Source: Pseudomonas yamanorum (lineage in GTDB: Bacteria; Pseudomonadota; Gammaproteobacteria; Pseudomonadales; Pseudomonadaceae). From it: 64,000 nt of DNA. The stretch's first letter is position 1, and each line of letters opens with the position of its first letter. The position numbers and the translations under genes were made by a program. Location: the NCBI RefSeq assembly GCF_013386765.1, contig NZ_JACARE010000014.1, positions 20,844 through 84,843 on the forward strand, given 5' to 3'. The notes beneath the pieces were generated by a model. The model was not told the origin of the DNA and ran no database searches. It worked only from the letters and a program-made list of their open reading frames with translations. Below, piece after piece: positions 35,139 to 43,108 of the stretch.

Positions 35139-36314
35139 TCAGTCGCCCGTCGACAAACTGAAGCTGAATACCGTGCCGTCCTGCTCGTGGGATGACACTT
35201 CCAGGCGCCCGCCATGGGCATCGGCAATCTGTTTGACGATGTACAACCCCAGGCCCAACCCGGCCTGGGGCAGGGCGCCGGTCGGTCGGGAGTAGGGCTG
35301 GAACAGCAGTGGCATGGCCTGGTCACTGATCAGCCCACGGTTTTTCACCGTCAGTTCGAAGGTGCCGGCGTTGACCTGGGCGCTGACTTCCACCGGCCCT
35401 TCGGGGTTGCCGTGGCTGATGGCATTGGCCACCAGGTTGGAGAGCAATTGCGCCAGCCGTTCGCGGTCGCCGCGCACGCCGTCGAGGTTGCCGATGCGGG
35501 CGTGGATCAGCCGCGTTGGGTGCACGTGCTGCACCTCGTCCACCACATGCTGCAAGGTATCTTCCAGCCCGGAGCATTCACCGATGTTCACCGGGATGCC
35601 GCTGCCCATGCGCCCACGGGCAAAGTCCAGTACATCTTCCACCAACTGCGAGGCCCGGCGGCCGCTGGCGAGCATGTGTCGCACCAGGACGTCGGTGGCC
35701 GGGTCCGGGTGTTTGCGCAACAGGCGCTCGGCACCGACGTTGATCGCGAACAGCGGGTTGCGCAGGTCGTGGCCAAGCACGGCGATGAACTGTTCCCGCA
35801 GTTCGGCGGTTTCGCGCTCCTGCTGCAAGTCGGCCTCGGTTTGTTGCAGGCTTTCCTCGGCTTCGATTTGCAGCGACAGCACCCGGGCGAACGACTCCAT
35901 GGTGGACTGGATGGTGCTGCTGCGCAGTTGCGCCGGGTTCGGGTCCAGGGCGCAGATGGTGCCGAAGAAACGCCCGTCGGTGCGGAACACCGGTACCGAG
36001 ATGTAGCTTTCAAAGTGGTAGATGCGCGGTGTGTGGTGGTCGCGGTACAGCGGGTCTTCGCTGGCCTTGTCGATCACGATCGAGACGTGGGAGCCGCGAA
36101 TTTCGTGGCACAGGGTGGTGGTCAGGTCCAGCTCGCCGCCGACCGGCAGGCCGAAGTCCAGGCGGTCGCGCACGGCGCAGGCGGTCCAGGAGTCATCGGT
36201 GACCCGGGCCACGGCGGCAAACCGCAGGCCGGTCATTTCGCTGATCACCTGGAGGATGGCAGGTACAGCACTGATTCGGCCAATGGTGGCAATGTCGGCG
36301 GCTTTTTGCCCCAT
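35139..36314 (-). CDS. GAF-domain sensor histidine kinase
   Basis: 391 aa. N-terminal GAF domain (residues about 1-160: TGLRFAAVARVTDDSWTACA, GTICALDPNP), a coiled-coil linker, HisKA with phospho-accepting His in FIAVLGHDLRNPLFAINVGA, and HATPase with the N-box LLSNLVANAISHG and G-box GLGLGLYIVKQIADAHGG. No membrane segment, so soluble. The start at 36314 is used; an in-frame extension to 36410 is possible. No response regulator is adjacent, so the partner is unknown. Confidence 0.88.
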   Translation of the reverse strand: MGQKAADIATIGRISAVPAILQVISEMTGLRFAAVARVTDDSWTACAVRDRLDFGLPVGGELDLTTTLCHEIRGSHVSIVIDKASEDPLYRDHHTPRIYHFESYISVPVFRTDGRFFGTICALDPNPAQLRSSTIQSTMESFARVLSLQIEAEESLQQTEADLQQERETAELREQFIAVLGHDLRNPLFAINVGAERLLRKHPDPATDVLVRHMLASGRRASQLVEDVLDFARGRMGSGIPVNIGECSGLEDTLQHVVDEVQHVHPTRLIHARIGNLDGVRGDRERLAQLLSNLVANAISHGNPEGPVEVSAQVNAGTFELTVKNRGLISDQAMPLLFQPYSRPTGALPQAGLGLGLYIVKQIADAHGGRLEVSSHEQDGTVFSFSLSTGD

Positions 36315-36453
36315 GGCGAACGGTCTCGATCCTGATGCTGCTGGCGTTGTGCCTTGGCTGATGGTTGGGATTCTAGCGAGCTTGGCGGCACAAGGTACAA
36401 ATTCGTTCACGGTAATTAGACTATTTGCTCTTCCGGGCGACGAGCGCGCATAA

Positions 36454-36488
36454 AAAAGCCGCGCGGCCCTTGGGGCGGCGCGGCTTTT
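36454..36488. terminator. Bidirectional intrinsic terminator
   Basis: AAAAGCCGCGC / GCGCGGCTTTT, an 11-bp stem with additional GC pairing inside and a T-run on both strands. It serves the PepSY gene ending at 36501 and separates it from the histidine-kinase start. Confidence 0.85.
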
Positions 36489-36500
36489 GGGTGATTCAAC

Positions 36501-36806
36501 TTATTTGTCTTGCTTGTTTTCCAGCACTTCGCCGGTCTTGGCATCCAGCTTCACGTCCCACTTCACGTTGCTGGTGTCACGCAGTTCGGTCTCGTAGACC
36601 AGGCGGCCGGCTTTGTCTTCCAGTTCGGTATCGACAATGGTGGCGCCCGGGTGCTGGGCCACGGCCTTGGCGTTGAGTTTTTCGAAATCCATGATGGCGC
36701 CGGATTTGAGCAGGCTTGGAATCTGGTCCGGGCGAACGTCTGCCTGGGCCAAACCAGCGGTGAGGGTCAGGGCGGCAGCGGCGAACAGGGCAGTGATGGT
36801 TTTCAT
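36501..36806 (-). CDS. PepSY-domain periplasmic protein
   Basis: 101 aa. Signal peptide MKTITALFAAAALTLTAGLA with cleavage near AQA-DV, then one PepSY domain ending in WDVKLDAKTGEVLENKQDK. PepSY proteins are small periplasmic peptide or metal-response modules, often regulating two-component or protease activity. Its stop is followed by the terminator at 36454-36488. Possibly responds with the neighbouring histidine kinase, but they are on separate transcripts. Confidence 0.88.
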   Translation of the reverse strand: MKTITALFAAAALTLTAGLAQADVRPDQIPSLLKSGAIMDFEKLNAKAVAQHPGATIVDTELEDKAGRLVYETELRDTSNVKWDVKLDAKTGEVLENKQDK

Positions 36807-36945
36807 GGTGTGATCCTTTGGGGTGAGCTGTTTAAGTGGGATCAGGTTAACCAGCGCAACTTAATTCACCCTTAAATTGCGCCGTTTGTTCAATCGGCCG
36901 CGAAGGCGGGGTTTCATGCTGGCGTCTCAATTATGGGAGACACAG

Positions 36946-37875
36946 ATGAAACGGTTAATGACCTGGGTCTATGGGCCTGTGTTCTGGGTGGGGTTTATCG
37001 GTTGGGCGCTTTGGCTGGTGCAGGTGGACGCGCCGCAATGGCTGGGTCTGGTGTTCGTCACGGCGGTGGTGGTGTCGTTTATCGCTGAAGGGTGGATGCC
37101 TTATGAGCCTCAATGGAATCGTAACCAGGGGGATCGTCGGCGGGACATGATTCATGCACTGGTCAATGAAAGCCTCAATGCGGTGGGCCTGTTGAGCTTG
37201 CCCGTGTTGACCGCGCTACTGGCTTTCGACGGTGTATGGCCGCGCGCCTGGCCACTTTGGGAGCAGTTGCTGCTGGCGATCTTCATTGCCGATGCGGGCA
37301 TCACCCTGATGCATTACGCCAGTCACCGGGTCGCCGCCTTGTGGCGCCTGCATGCGGTGCATCACAGCGTGCAACGGCTGTACGGCCTCAATGGTTTGAT
37401 GAAGCACCCGTTGCACCAGATGCTGGAAGCCACGGCCGGGTTGGCGCCGTTGATCCTGCTGGGCATTCCCACGGATGTGGCGCTGCTGTTGGCCCTGGCG
37501 ATTGCCATTCAACTGCTGTTGCAGCACTCCAATGTCGACATGCGCCTTGGGCCGCTGCGCTGGGTGTTCGCCTGGGCGCCGGTGCACCGTTTTCATCACA
37601 TGAAGTATGGCCGGGCAGGGGATGTGAATTTCGGCTTGTTTTTCAACCTGTGGGATTGGCTGTTGGGCACCGCGTTTTACCGCCAGGACTATCGAATGGG
37701 CCAGGGCGACCTGGGGATTGGCAGCCGGCCGGATTTTCCGCGGGATTATGTGGCGCAGTTGTGTGATCCATTCAAAACGGTGCGCTTGAGCAAGGAGCCG
37801 CCGGTTCCCGTCGAGCTAGTCCAGGATGCGCACATGCAGGTTGCGCAACGATGCCCCGGCCGTGACGCCGAATAG
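36946..37875 (+). CDS. Sterol desaturase / fatty acid hydroxylase family protein
   Basis: 309 aa with about five hydrophobic segments. The di-iron His boxes are present: HYASHR, HAVHHSV and HRFHHMKYGR. This integral membrane superfamily hydroxylates or desaturates lipids. Bacterial members are mostly of unknown substrate. ATG at 36946 with GGGAGACA upstream. The 3' end overlaps the convergent AraC gene by 60 nt; the last residues (about 20) after the typical end come from that overlap. Confidence 0.88.
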   Translation: MKRLMTWVYGPVFWVGFIGWALWLVQVDAPQWLGLVFVTAVVVSFIAEGWMPYEPQWNRNQGDRRRDMIHALVNESLNAVGLLSLPVLTALLAFDGVWPRAWPLWEQLLLAIFIADAGITLMHYASHRVAALWRLHAVHHSVQRLYGLNGLMKHPLHQMLEATAGLAPLILLGIPTDVALLLALAIAIQLLLQHSNVDMRLGPLRWVFAWAPVHRFHHMKYGRAGDVNFGLFFNLWDWLLGTAFYRQDYRMGQGDLGIGSRPDFPRDYVAQLCDPFKTVRLSKEPPVPVELVQDAHMQVAQRCPGRDAE

Positions 37876-38493
37876 CTGCTTCATGGTCCGGGAGAAATGC
37901 GCCGAATCGGCGAACCCGGCGCCATGGGCGGCCTCGGTCAAGGTGCCGCCGCCGAGTGCCAGCCCCAGCGCCACACGCAAGCGTCGCCACAGCACCAGGC
38001 GACGTACCGGCACCCCCAACTGGTTGGCGAACAAACGCTCCAGCTGGCTCAACGAAACGTGTGCGGCCTGGGCCAGGGCGTGGGCCGAGACCTTGCCGCT
38101 CAGTTGCTGGTCCAGCGCCAGCAATGCGCGCTCAACGCGGGCATCTTCCTGGGCGCGTCTGGGCAACTGCCGCAATGTGCGGTCGAGTGCTTCAAGGGAC
38201 AGTTCGCTGTCGGCCAGGGCGGTTTGCAAAGAGGCAAAATCAAACGCGCCGGGCTCGGCATACACCATCAACACCTCACCGTCGGTGTGGAGGATGGCGT
38301 GGGGCATTCTTGAGGGGATAAACAGGCGATGGGCCGTGGTGACACGGCCATCGAGGCTGGCCGTGATCGGCCCGCCCGGGGAGAACATCAACTGATGGGC
38401 ATAGTGTGCATGGGGCGCGGTATGCCCTGCCATGCCCTGGATCAGCCCGTAGTCAGGCCCCAGCCACAGGCGACCTGACCATTCGGGCGGCAC
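37816..38493 (-). CDS. AraC-family transcriptional regulator
   Basis: 225 aa. Short cupin sensor domain (HTAPHAHYAHQLMFSPGGPI, LFIPSRMPHAILHTDGEVLM), then an AraC HTH pair: LAQAAHVSLSQLERLFANQL and LTEAAHGAGFADSAHFSRTM. It begins with GTG directly after the glpQ stop (TGAGTG), so it is co-transcribed and probably co-translated with glpQ. Target unknown. Confidence 0.88.
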   Translation of the reverse strand: MPPEWSGRLWLGPDYGLIQGMAGHTAPHAHYAHQLMFSPGGPITASLDGRVTTAHRLFIPSRMPHAILHTDGEVLMVYAEPGAFDFASLQTALADSELSLEALDRTLRQLPRRAQEDARVERALLALDQQLSGKVSAHALAQAAHVSLSQLERLFANQLGVPVRRLVLWRRLRVALGLALGGGTLTEAAHGAGFADSAHFSRTMKQLFGVTAGASLRNLHVRILD

Positions 38494-39621
38494 TCAGTAA
38501 CCGTTGTCCTGCAGCAGGTCGGCCACACTCGAGGACGGCCAGCGCTTGTAGTACTTCAGCAGTTCGGCGGCGCGGTTGGTGAAGATGCCATCGACGCCGG
38601 CCTTCATCACCTTGTCGAAGTCCACCGGCTCATCCACGGTGTACACGTGCACCAGCAGGCCCTTGTCGTGGGTCAACTGGTTCATCTCGGGTTTGACCAG
38701 GTCGGAGTAGCTCTGGTCGCCCAGGTTGGTCAACTGTGCCGATGGGCCGGTACCGATGGCGCCCAGGCTCTTGGCCTCGTCGATCCATTTTTCGAACTCG
38801 GCGGCGTCTTTCGGTTCTTGCTTGGCGTAGTAGGCGGCTTTGCTCGGCTCGCCGGATTCGGCGAAGGTCACCTTGGATTTCGGTTCGATGCTGCCTTCAC
38901 CCACCCACAACAGCAGGATTTTCGGGGTGTTGGGCATCTCTTTTTGCAGTTCTTTCAGGCTGTCCTTCTCAAAGGTTTGCAGCACCACGCGGCCCTTGCC
39001 CTGGCCGACGCCGATGTTTTTCTGGGCCTGGTTGGAACCGGTGGAGCTCAGCCAGCCTTTATCCAGCAACTTGTTCTTGAGGTCGGCTTCGATACCCGGG
39101 AATTGCTTCGGCTCTTTGGTTTCGATGTACAGGCCGGGTTTGTGCTGCGGGTTGCCTTCGGCGATCTTGATGATTTCGTCCAGGCTCAGGATTTTCAAGC
39201 CGACGAAGCCAGGGCGGGCGCGGTCCGGGTAGGCGGCGTTGAACCAGCTGCCGGCGTCCAGGGTTTTAAGCTCGGCCCAGGTGAATTCGTTGGCCGGGCT
39301 GTCCTTGCGCTCGGGGAACTTGGTGGCGACGTCGGTGGTGCGCTGCAGGTTGTTGTCATGCAGGGCGAAGAGTACGCCGTCCTTGCTGCGTTGCAGGTCC
39401 ATTTCCAGGTAGTCGGCACCCAGGTCGCGCGCGACTTTGTAGGCGGCTGCGGTGGATTCCGGAGCGTCGTAGGACGCGCCACGGTGGGCAATCACGGCAG
39501 GGTGCGGGATGCCTTCGTTGGTCGCGAGTTCGGTAGGGCTGATCGGGCTTGCCGCCTGCGCCTGGCCAAGGCCCAGCATCAGGGCCAGCAGCAGGGCACT
39601 CTTGGTAAACGTGACAGGCAT
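38494..39621 (-). CDS. glpQ: Periplasmic glycerophosphodiester phosphodiesterase
   Basis: 375 aa. Signal peptide MPVTFTKSALLLALMLGLGQ ending at AQA-AS. GDPD catalytic motifs: HRGASYDAPESTAAAYKVA (His and Glu/Asp acid-base pair), DYLEMDLQRSKDGVLFALHD, and KPGLYIETKEPKQFPGIE. Hydrolyses deacylated phospholipids to glycerol-3-phosphate. The start at 39621 gives a clean signal peptide. Followed immediately by an AraC gene. Confidence 0.93.
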   Translation of the reverse strand: MPVTFTKSALLLALMLGLGQAQAASPISPTELATNEGIPHPAVIAHRGASYDAPESTAAAYKVARDLGADYLEMDLQRSKDGVLFALHDNNLQRTTDVATKFPERKDSPANEFTWAELKTLDAGSWFNAAYPDRARPGFVGLKILSLDEIIKIAEGNPQHKPGLYIETKEPKQFPGIEADLKNKLLDKGWLSSTGSNQAQKNIGVGQGKGRVVLQTFEKDSLKELQKEMPNTPKILLLWVGEGSIEPKSKVTFAESGEPSKAAYYAKQEPKDAAEFEKWIDEAKSLGAIGTGPSAQLTNLGDQSYSDLVKPEMNQLTHDKGLLVHVYTVDEPVDFDKVMKAGVDGIFTNRAAELLKYYKRWPSSSVADLLQDNGY

Positions 39622-39853
39622 ATGCGAAGTCCTTTCGTGGAGGTAACTTTGAGAAGGGCTCCTTTTTAACAATTGAATGCGAATGGCGCTATCACCAAAC
39701 CGACATTAACGTGTTCACGGGCCATTTTTCTGCGCTTTTGTGCTGTGCTATGCAGTACTCTTGGCCTCAGCTGCCCCATCAGAGGGCAGATTTTTCTGCC
39801 ACGCGTGTAAACCATCTTTCCAGTCCAAGTAGGACTTTTCAGTGAGGTTTACC

Positions 39854-40177
39854 ATGCGCATCACCTCCGAGCTTATCTGCCAGGCCGCCGACCAACTCCA
39901 CGGTTTTGTCGGCCTGAACCGCAAGACCGGCCAGTACATCGTACGTTTCAGCGAAGACTCCTTCGGCATGGACGTGGCTGATGACGGCATCATCCCCACC
40001 GCCGAATTTGTCTGGCAGCCGGTTGACGCGCAGGCCATGACCTTGTCCCGCGAGCGGGTCCAATTGTTGCTGGACCAGAATATCGACGACCGCATCAACA
40101 TCACGGAGCCGCTGCGGGTGTACATGCGCCGGGTGGAAATTCCACAGATCAGTGCGGTGCGCAGTCTGGTCAGTTGA
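39854..40177 (+). CDS. Hypothetical conserved Pseudomonas protein
   Basis: 107 aa, soluble. MRITSELICQAADQLHGFVG, then IVRFSEDSFGMDVADDGIIP, AEFVWQPVDAQAMTLSRERV and IDDRINITEPLRVYMRRVEI. No known domain recognised; its regular strand pattern suggests a small alpha/beta protein. GAGG before the ATG at 39854 sets the start over an in-frame ATG 12 nt upstream. No membrane segment or signal. Confidence 0.75.
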   Translation: MRITSELICQAADQLHGFVGLNRKTGQYIVRFSEDSFGMDVADDGIIPTAEFVWQPVDAQAMTLSRERVQLLLDQNIDDRINITEPLRVYMRRVEIPQISAVRSLVS

Positions 40178-40202
40178 GTGGCGCATAGCCCTGCGGCTGG
40201 AG

Positions 40203-40388
40203 CGCTTTTTGTGGCTAGGGAGCTTGCTGTGGCAGTGTGGCGAGAGAGCTTCTGTGGCGAGGGAGCTTGCTCCCGCTGGGCTGCGAAGCGGCCCCAAAAT
40301 CTTGGGAGCGCTGCGCACTCCAGCGGGAGCAAGCTCCCTCGCCACAGAAGCTCCCTCACTACAGCAAGCTCTCTCCCCACAGAAGCTC
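40203..40388. repeat. Long palindromic repeat with flanking 18-bp units
   Basis: Third copy of the family at 1-150 and 5766-5940. GTGGCTAGGGAGCTTGCT units lead into the same core (CCCGCTGGGCTGCGAAGCGG, CCCCAAAATCTTGGGAGCGC, GCGGGAGCAAGCTCCCTCGC), then ACAGAAGCTCCCTCACTACA, AGCAAGCTCTCTCCCCAC. No gene. A reverse-frame ORF across it is an artefact of the repeat. Confidence 0.9.
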
Positions 40389-40425
40389 GCTTGTCCAAAT
40401 TGGGTGTTTTACACAGGTGGATGTT

Positions 40426-40749
40426 TCAGCGCTCGAACGCGTAAGACCGCTCCACCTTGCACACCCGCGTATGGCACGCCGAGTACCAGGTGGAGCGTCC
40501 CTGTTCGCGCACCTGGGTGTGTTCGGCGTGTTGCTTCCAGGCCAGGATCGCGGCTTCGTTGCTCCAGTAGGACACGGTGATGCCCAGCCCATCGTCCCCG
40601 CGCGCCGATTCCACGCCGAGAAATCCGGGCTGCTGCCGGGCCAGCTCCAACATGCGGTCGGCCGCTTGCCCGTAACCGTTGTCGCCTTCAGTGCGCAACG
40701 AACTGAATACCACGGCGTAATACGGCGGCGCAGGCGTCTTGGCGATCAT
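40426..40749 (-). CDS. Antibiotic biosynthesis monooxygenase (ABM) domain protein
   Basis: 107 aa, ferredoxin-like dimer fold. YYAVVFSSLRTEGDNGYGQA, MLELARQQPGFLGVESARGD, ISYWSNEAAILAWKQHAEHT-like TVSYWSNEAAILAWKQHAEH and C-terminal WYSACHTRVCKVERSYAF are the ABM pattern. ATG at 40749 overlaps the upstream amidotransferase stop by 4 nt (ATGA), showing an operon. ABM proteins act as monooxygenases, haem-degrading or signal-peptide-free quinone enzymes; role here unknown. Confidence 0.88.
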   Translation of the reverse strand: MIAKTPAPPYYAVVFSSLRTEGDNGYGQAADRMLELARQQPGFLGVESARGDDGLGITVSYWSNEAAILAWKQHAEHTQVREQGRSTWYSACHTRVCKVERSYAFER

Positions 40750-41441
40750 GCGCACGCCCTCAGCAACGCAATGGCCAGTGGCGGAGTAACGCCCTTGAGT
40801 GCCGCACGTTCCGGCTGGAACAGGGTGGCGACAAAAAACGGATGGTCCAGCAATTCCACTGCCCGCAGGTCGCCCGCCGAGTCATGGCCGCTGGCGATCA
40901 GGTCGGCCTCCAGCAACGCGCTTTCGAAGTCAGGGTTGATGCCATAACGGCAACGGTAGCCTTCATGGACATCGAGTGTGCCGTAGGCCTCGGCGATGCG
41001 GGTAAAGGCCATCAAGCGGATGGTGTCTGTCGCTTCCACCAGGGCACAGGTCAGGGGCGTGAGCACCGCACGCGGCGAGTCGGGGGCCAGTTCGCCATGC
41101 TCGGCGTCGGCCCAGCCCAGCACGTTGCGGGCATATTCCAGCACCGCGTGTTGAAAACCGCCGCAGGTGCCGAGGAAAGGACGACGTTGTTCGCGGGCAT
41201 AACGGATGGCCAGCAGGGCGCCGTCGAGGTCGCGGTAGGGGCTGGCGGGGACACACCAGAAGCCGTCGTAATGCTGCAATTGTTCGGTGGATTTGATCGT
41301 GTCGGTGGCCAGCCAGTCGAACCGCACCGTCAGGCCCAGCGCCTCGCCGGCCTGTTGCAACGCCAGGGGAATGGCCTGATGGGCGGTGACTTGGGCATCG
41401 TAGTCGCCGATCAAGGCGAGGTGCAGGGTGGTTTTATTCAT
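40746..41441 (-). CDS. CTP-synthase C-terminal-like class I amidotransferase with Gln in place of catalytic His
   Basis: 231 aa. Resembles the glutaminase half of CTP synthase: NKTTLHLALIGDYDAQVTAH opening, YDGFWCVPASPYRDLDGALL, nucleophile Cys93 in LGTCGGFQHAVLEYARNVLG and DHPFFVATLFQPE at the end. In active members this last motif is FHPE, and here the His is Gln209, so glutamine hydrolysis is questionable. Family databases include a related class called CTP synthase C-terminal region-related (seleno)protein, in which the Cys can be Sec. Overlaps the downstream ABM gene and is divergent from LysR at 41521. Confidence 0.85.
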   Translation of the reverse strand: MNKTTLHLALIGDYDAQVTAHQAIPLALQQAGEALGLTVRFDWLATDTIKSTEQLQHYDGFWCVPASPYRDLDGALLAIRYAREQRRPFLGTCGGFQHAVLEYARNVLGWADAEHGELAPDSPRAVLTPLTCALVEATDTIRLMAFTRIAEAYGTLDVHEGYRCRYGINPDFESALLEADLIASGHDSAGDLRAVELLDHPFFVATLFQPERAALKGVTPPLAIALLRACA

Positions 41442-41483
41442 TGCGGGTATCCGTGGCTTGTTGAGTCCTGGCGCTCACTATAG

Positions 41484-41509
41484 ATTGGCGCTCACGCAAT
41501 CAATATTGG
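41484..41509. promoter_or_regulatory. Candidate LysR sites
   Basis: ATTG-N9-CAAT at 41484-41500 (T-N11-A type) and the palindrome CAATATTG at 41502-41509, both within the 79-nt divergent gap before the LysR ATG at 41521. Confidence 0.45.
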
Positions 41510-41520
41510 CACTAACACAC

Positions 41521-42411
41521 ATGCTCAATGCAGCAACGCACTATCAAATCGACTACCCCGACCTTTCGCTGATCCTCGCGCTGGTGCGTGGCGGCACGCT
41601 CGCACGGGCGGCGGCGTTGTTGCGGGTGGATGTGTCTACGGTGTTTCGCGCGGTGCGACGGCTGGAGAAGGCGCTGGGCCAGACACTGTTTGAAAAGAGC
41701 CGCGCTGGCTACCTGCCCACCACCTTGGCCACCACCCTCGCCGGGCAGGCCGAACGTGCCGAACAGGCGCTGGAGGCCGCGCGTGTGGGCGTGGAGCAGG
41801 GCGGTGAAGTGATCAGCGGCACGGTGCGCCTGACGTGTACGGATTCGGTGTTGCAGTCACTGTTATTGCCGGCCCTGGCGCAGTTCATGCCCGGTTACCC
41901 GGCGCTGACCCTGGAGCTGAGCACCTCCAATGACTTTGCCAACCTCAGCCGCCGCGATGCGGATATCGCTTTGCGCCTGACCAAGGCACCGCCCGAACAT
42001 CTGGTAGGACGTTGCCTGGGCACGGTGTCGTATCGGGTGTGTGCCAGTGCCGATTATGCCCGCCAGCATGCAGGCGCGGAGCTGGATGCCCTGAGCTGGA
42101 TTGCGCCGGATGACTTCCTGCCGGATCACCCCACCGTTACCTGGCGGCGCCAGCACTTGCCGGGGGTGATGCCTGCCTATCGCTGCAACAGCATGGTGTC
42201 GGTAACCGAACTGGTGCGCGCGGGGCTCGGCGTAGCGGCGTTGCCGGATTACCTGCTGGGCGCGGGCCTGCACCCGCTGAGCCCGCCGTTGGTGGGGCAC
42301 GACACGGCCCTGTGGCTGCTGACGCGCCCCGACTGCCGGGCGTTGCGCTCGGTGGTGACGTTGTTTGATCAGTTGGGCCAGCATGTGCGCTTGCCGGCGC
42401 ACCCACTGTAG
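41521..42411 (+). CDS. LysR-family transcriptional regulator
   Basis: 296 aa. HTH YPDLSLILALVRGGTLARAA then LLRVDVSTVFRAVRRLEKAL. Effector domain with LTCTDSVLQSLLLPALAQFM and LVRAGLGVAALPDYLLGAGL. The stop codon TAG lies inside the left arm of the REPIN at 42406. Divergent from the amidotransferase-ABM operon, its probable target. Confidence 0.9.
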   Translation: MLNAATHYQIDYPDLSLILALVRGGTLARAAALLRVDVSTVFRAVRRLEKALGQTLFEKSRAGYLPTTLATTLAGQAERAEQALEAARVGVEQGGEVISGTVRLTCTDSVLQSLLLPALAQFMPGYPALTLELSTSNDFANLSRRDADIALRLTKAPPEHLVGRCLGTVSYRVCASADYARQHAGAELDALSWIAPDDFLPDHPTVTWRRQHLPGVMPAYRCNSMVSVTELVRAGLGVAALPDYLLGAGLHPLSPPLVGHDTALWLLTRPDCRALRSVVTLFDQLGQHVRLPAHPL

Positions 42412-42496
42412 GAGCTGGCTTGCCTGCGATAGCGGTCTATCAGCCACCCATGTACTGGCTGACCCACCGCTATCGCAGGCAAGCCAGCTCCTACAG
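42406..42496. repeat. REPIN overlapping a stop codon
   Basis: CTGTAGGAGCTGGCTTGCCT and inverted partner. The upstream LysR stop codon (TAG, 42409-42411) is part of the left arm. Confidence 0.9.
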
Positions 42497-42512
42497 TGGG
42501 TGGGTGGCAGGG

Positions 42513-43028
42513 TCAGGTCTTGCGGACGAAGTGGTCATGCATTTCGCTGGTCAGCCCTTCGATGCGTTCGGTCAGTTGCTTGGTCATCTCGGTGAGCTTG
42601 GTGTTCTGCTCCAGCAGTTCCAGCAGTTGCTTGGTGGTCTGCGCCGCCTGGGCCTGGCGTTCGGTGTTGGCCACAGCCAGGGCCTCACGGTGCTGGGCGT
42701 CGGCGTCGGACTGGGCCTTGTCCCTTGCGGCCTGGCGGGTCTGGGCCAGCAGGATCAACGGCGCGGCGTAGGCCGATTGCAGGCTGAACGCCAGGTTCAA
42801 GAGGATGAATGGGTACACGTCAAAATGCGTGACGCCGGTCATGTTGAGCACCACCCACAGAACCACAATCGCCGTTTGTGCCCCGAGGAAGGTCGGGGTG
42901 CCAAAGAAGCGCGCAAAGGCTTCGGCTTTCAGCGCAAACGTATCGTTGCCAAAGGTCGGCGCGAGGTGGGCGTGTTTGCGGTGAAAGCGCAGGTGATCAA
43001 CCTTGGCTTCTGTTTTCTCTTGGGTCAT
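42513..43028 (-). CDS. DUF1003 membrane protein
   Basis: 171 aa with two TM helices. FFGTPTFLGAQTAIVVLWVV then FDVYPFILLNLAFSLQSAYA followed by APLILLAQTRQAARDK is the DUF1003 signature. A long C-terminal coiled coil (about residues 105-165) contains QTTKQLLELLEQNTKLTEMT. Inner-membrane protein of unknown function, common in proteobacteria. Confidence 0.9.
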   Translation of the reverse strand: MTQEKTEAKVDHLRFHRKHAHLAPTFGNDTFALKAEAFARFFGTPTFLGAQTAIVVLWVVLNMTGVTHFDVYPFILLNLAFSLQSAYAAPLILLAQTRQAARDKAQSDADAQHREALAVANTERQAQAAQTTKQLLELLEQNTKLTEMTKQLTERIEGLTSEMHDHFVRKT

Positions 43029-43108
43029 GGCGGGCTCGAATCCGTGGCGTAAGACAAGCCACCACTATAGACCGAGCCCTCCACCCGGCACATGAAGAAG
43101 CCTGTCGC

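Noticed and set aside
39748..40398. 216-aa minus-strand ORF
   Set aside because: Runs through the dispersed palindrome and antisense to the 107-aa gene; it contains repeat-derived sequence.
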